Source of the DNA: Treponema sp.
GTDB lineage: Bacteria; Spirochaetota; Spirochaetia; Treponematales; Breznakiellaceae
Direction: 5' to 3'
Length of the DNA stretch: 8,223 bases
Assembly (NCBI GenBank): GCA_031280065.1
Contig: JAITHH010000190.1
Span: 1-8,223, forward strand
Positions within the stretch are counted from its first letter, which is position 1. The number at the start of each line of letters is the position of its first letter. The notes beneath the pieces were generated by a model. That model had not been told where the DNA came from and made no database searches. It saw nothing but the letters and a program-made list of their open reading frames with translations. A program made the position numbers and the translations under genes. Positions 6,731 to 8,223 of this stretch are shown here, in pieces.

Positions 6731-7468
6731 ATGAATCCCGATGAATATGAGCTGGGTGTGCGCGATTTGCAGAAGCGGTTTGGCCGCAAGCTGGTTGTCC
6801 GGGGCGTGAACTTCTCCATGCACAACGGCGAAGTAGCCGGTCTCTTGGGGCCTAACGGCGCGGGAAAGACAACTATCTTCTATATGATAGTGGGCTTTTA
6901 CAAGCCCAGCTCCGGCAGCGTTACCCTCAACAGCGGGGACATTACGCGCAAACCCATGTACCGCCGGGCGCAGCAGGGCATTGCCTATTTGCCCCAGGAA
7001 GCCTCGATCTTCCGCAAGCTGACGGTGGAGCAGAATATTTGGGCTATCCTGGAAAGCCGCCGGGACCTCAGCCGGGCCGCGAAGAAAGAGCGGCTGGAAT
7101 CCCTGCTGGAGGAATTCGGCATAACGCGCATTGGGAAACAATACGGCTATACGCTTTCAGGCGGCGAGCGCCGGCGTACCGAGATTGCCCGGGCATTGGC
7201 TACGGAGCCGAAATTCCTGCTTCTGGACGAGCCGTTTGCGGGAATCGACCCTATCGCCGTGTATGAAATCAAGCAGATTATCCGCCGTCTTGCGGAGAAG
7301 GGCATTGGCATTCTCATCACCGATCACAATGTCCGCGACACGCTGGAGATCACCACTGAGGCGTTCATTATCGCGGAGGGCACGATCATTGCCCGCGGCG
7401 ACCGGAACGTGATTCAGGCGGATGAAAAGGTCCGCGAAGTCTATCTGGGCAGTGAATTCAAGCTGTAG
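6731..7468 (+). CDS. lptB: LptB, ATPase of the Lpt export ABC transporter
   Basis: LptB is the cytoplasmic ATPase that works as a dimer with LptF and LptG to extract glycolipid from the inner membrane. At 245 residues the length is typical. Seen motifs: Walker [10 protein letters not shown] at 40-48, Q-loop Gln89 in YLPQEASIF, signature LSGGE at 142-146, Walker B LLLDEP with Asp166 and Glu167, and H-loop His199 in ITDHN. LptB-specific strings are FYMIVGF after Walker [25 protein letters not shown], and FAGIDPIAV, which separate it from branched amino acid transporter ATPases. The start has AAAGGA at 6718-6723, inside the end of lptA, 7 bp upstream; the genes are 3 bp apart. No lptF or lptG follows, and the rpoN gene found next to lptB in enterobacteria is absent. 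Confidence 0.97.
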   Translation: MNPDEYELGVRDLQKRFGRKLVVRGVNFSMHNGEVAGLLGPNGAGKTTIFYMIVGFYKPSSGSVTLNSGDITRKPMYRRAQQGIAYLPQEASIFRKLTVEQNIWAILESRRDLSRAAKKERLESLLEEFGITRIGKQYGYTLSGGERRRTEIARALATEPKFLLLDEPFAGIDPIAVYEIKQIIRRLAEKGIGILITDHNVRDTLEITTEAFIIAEGTIIARGDRNVIQADEKVREVYLGSEFKL

Positions 7469-7475
7469 GGCAGGC

Positions 7476-7494
7476 GCGGGGGCGCTGCCCCCGC
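7476..7494. terminator. possible bidirectional stop hairpin after lptB
   Basis: The hairpin GCGGGGGC-GCT-GCCCCCGC begins 8 bp after the lptB stop and has an 8-bp pure G-C stem with a 3-base loop. It is well placed to end the lpt transcript, but no T-run follows on either strand, so it is not a standard intrinsic terminator. It is also the outer hairpin of the copy B left arm, so termination may be incidental. Confidence 0.3.
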
Positions 7495-7585
7495 ACCCCC
7501 GCCGGGGGGACACGTCCCCCCGGTCCCCCCACTCGCCAGGCGCGTTATTTGCAATAGGCGCATAGCCAAGCCAACCGGGGGGTTT

Positions 7586-7603
7586 GGGGGGCCTAGGCCC
7601 CCC
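7586..7603. repeat. perfect 18-bp palindrome GGGGGGCCTAGGCCCCCC
   Basis: Every base of this stretch equals its reverse complement. It is the inner hairpin of the copy B right arm; equivalent places in the other arms are near-perfect (3792-3809 and 7504-7521). It could extrude as a DNA cruciform or bind a symmetric protein dimer. No binding protein is known to me. Confidence 0.8.
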
Positions 7604-7637
7604 AGCGGGGGCGTGGGGGTGGAACCCCCGCTCCGCC

Positions 7638-8189
7638 TTACAGATAGCTGATCTTCTTCATGTCGATTTCGTGGGGCTTTCCCGTGTCAGCGGCATAGCC
7701 CACCGCCACGGCAAGACCGAACTCGCAGCCTTCGGGAAACCCGAGCTTGGATTTCCAGTAGGCGGACGTTTCCGGATCGTTAAACACCACACCGGGCAGC
7801 CCCAGAAGGATGTTGGCCAAACCCAGACTGGCCGCGGCAATGGCAATGTTTTCCGCCATGATGCCCACATCAACGGCGGCGTTGTTTTTTACCGCCAGAA
7901 AATAGGAAACCGGAGCGTCGTAGAAAATTTTGCCCTTGCGGGACTTGATGCGCTCCAAGATGCCGGTCTCGCCTTTTTTCTCGAAGAAGGCGACAACGGC
8001 CCGCTCCAGCTCCCCAATAAGGGCCGCGTTTCTGACCACGATGATAGTGACCGGCTGGGCGTTGTTTGCGCTGGGTGCGGCAAGGCCCGCTTTGGCCAAT
8101 AACTCAACAGTCTGATCGTCCGGCGCTTTATCCGTATAGGCCCGGACAGAACGGCGTGAAAAAATTGCGTCAATGGCGGTATTGGACAT
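7638..8189 (-). CDS. nitroreductase-family FMN protein
   Basis: The 183-residue protein has the shape of the small one-domain nitroreductase family, whose members bind FMN, usually as dimers, and use NAD(P)H to reduce nitro compounds, quinones or flavins. Seen motifs: the FMN-phosphate string SRRSVRAY at 11-18, the APSANNAQP loop at 38-46, YDAPV at 90-94, the helix DVGIMAENIAIAAASLGLAN at 107-126 followed by a GLPG turn, and the GYA segment near 164. The substrate cannot be told from sequence. The start at 8189 has a clear AGGAG (8200-8196) with a 6-bp spacer, in contrast to flcA and pyrG. It is convergent with lptB and ends 6 bp from repeat copy B, so it is probably its own unit. There are no signs of truncation. 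Confidence 0.93.
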   Translation of the reverse strand: MSNTAIDAIFSRRSVRAYTDKAPDDQTVELLAKAGLAAPSANNAQPVTIIVVRNAALIGELERAVVAFFEKKGETGILERIKSRKGKIFYDAPVSYFLAVKNNAAVDVGIMAENIAIAAASLGLANILLGLPGVVFNDPETSAYWKSKLGFPEGCEFGLAVAVGYAADTGKPHEIDMKKISYL

Positions 8190-8223
8190 ACAAAACTCCT
8201 TTCAATTCATTTTCCATATTTTA
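8190..8223 (-). promoter_or_regulatory. ribosome binding site and possible -10 of the nitroreductase gene
   Basis: On the minus strand this AT-rich edge reads TAAAAT (8223-8218), a plausible -10, then GAAAGGAG (8203-8196), a strong Shine-Dalgarno, 6 bp before the start. The -35 would lie outside the window, so the promoter call is tentative; the ribosome binding site is firm. Confidence 0.55.

Larger units (their letters stand above)
7476..7631 (-). repeat. G/C-tract inverted-arm element, copy B (complete, 156 bp)
   Basis: This is the fullest copy of the element. The left arm (7476-7530) and right arm (7577-7631) are inverted copies of 55 bp with the same rhythm read inward: GC-G5-N5-C5-N3-C5-N3-G6-N6-C6-N3-C6. 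The runs are identical in length while most spacer bases differ. The 46-bp core (7531-7576) matches the core of copy A on the opposite strand, with 9 differences by my count. Hairpins: 7476-7494 (8-bp stem, loop GCT), 7504-7521 (GGGGGGAC-AC-GTCCCCCC), 7586-7603, and 7615-7629 (GGGGGT-GGA-ACCCCC). It fills the gap between convergent lptB and the nitroreductase gene. No open frame or transposase lies inside. Confidence 0.85.

Noticed and set aside
7469..7637. CRISPR-like repeat array
   Set aside because: There are no regularly spaced direct repeats with unique spacers; the repeats are inverted arms with 3-6 base spacers.

Overview
The window looks like a chromosomal piece of a GC-rich spirochaete, most probably a Treponema relative (Treponematales). 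The main evidence is the large protein at 774-3713. It has an acidic cytoplasmic tail, one membrane span and a long TPR-rich part, which is the layout of the spirochaete-specific periplasmic flagellar collar protein FlcA. A CTP synthase followed by an lptC-lptA-lptB cluster shows a double-membrane cell. Base composition is high in GC (roughly 60% by eye) with strong G/C preference at third codon positions. The only AT-rich stretches are the short promoter-like gaps. I cannot name a species.

Layout. (1) 1-728, minus strand: 5' part of a secreted protein with a CBM48/AMPK-beta-type glycogen-binding domain; its 3' end lies outside the window. (2) 729-773: a 45-bp AT-rich gap holding divergent start signals. 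(3) 774-3713, plus: the FlcA-like gene. (4) 3714-3875: a G/C-tract repeat (copy A), then a near-consensus promoter two bases from the pyrG start. (5) 3876-5486, plus: pyrG. (6) 5487-5537: a shorter repeat (copy C) and a good ribosome binding site. (7) 5538-7468, plus: lptC, lptA and lptB, overlapping by 4 bp or 3 bp apart, in the same order as in enterobacteria. (8) 7469-7637: the complete repeat (copy B), between convergent genes. (9) 7638-8189, minus: a small FMN nitroreductase-family protein with its own ribosome binding site at the right edge.

How the genes work together. LptB is the cytoplasmic ATPase of the Lpt transporter, LptC its periplasmic partner at the inner membrane, and LptA the bridge that carries glycolipid towards the outer membrane. 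LptF, LptG and LptD are not in the window. PyrG makes CTP, needed for phospholipid and activated-sugar synthesis, so its linkage to lpt genes fits envelope assembly, but that is inference. FlcA serves the periplasmic flagella that lie in the same compartment.

The most unusual content is non-coding. Three of the intergenic gaps hold copies of a G/C-tract element that I do not recognise. The complete copy (7476-7631) has two 55-bp inverted arms around a 46-bp core. Both arms follow the same rhythm, G5-N5-C5-N3-C5-N3-G6-N6-C6-N3-C6, with conserved tracts and mostly different spacer bases. Spacer bases that would pair inside hairpins change together, which points to a conserved folded structure. 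No CRISPR array, tRNA, rRNA, transposase or phage gene was seen.
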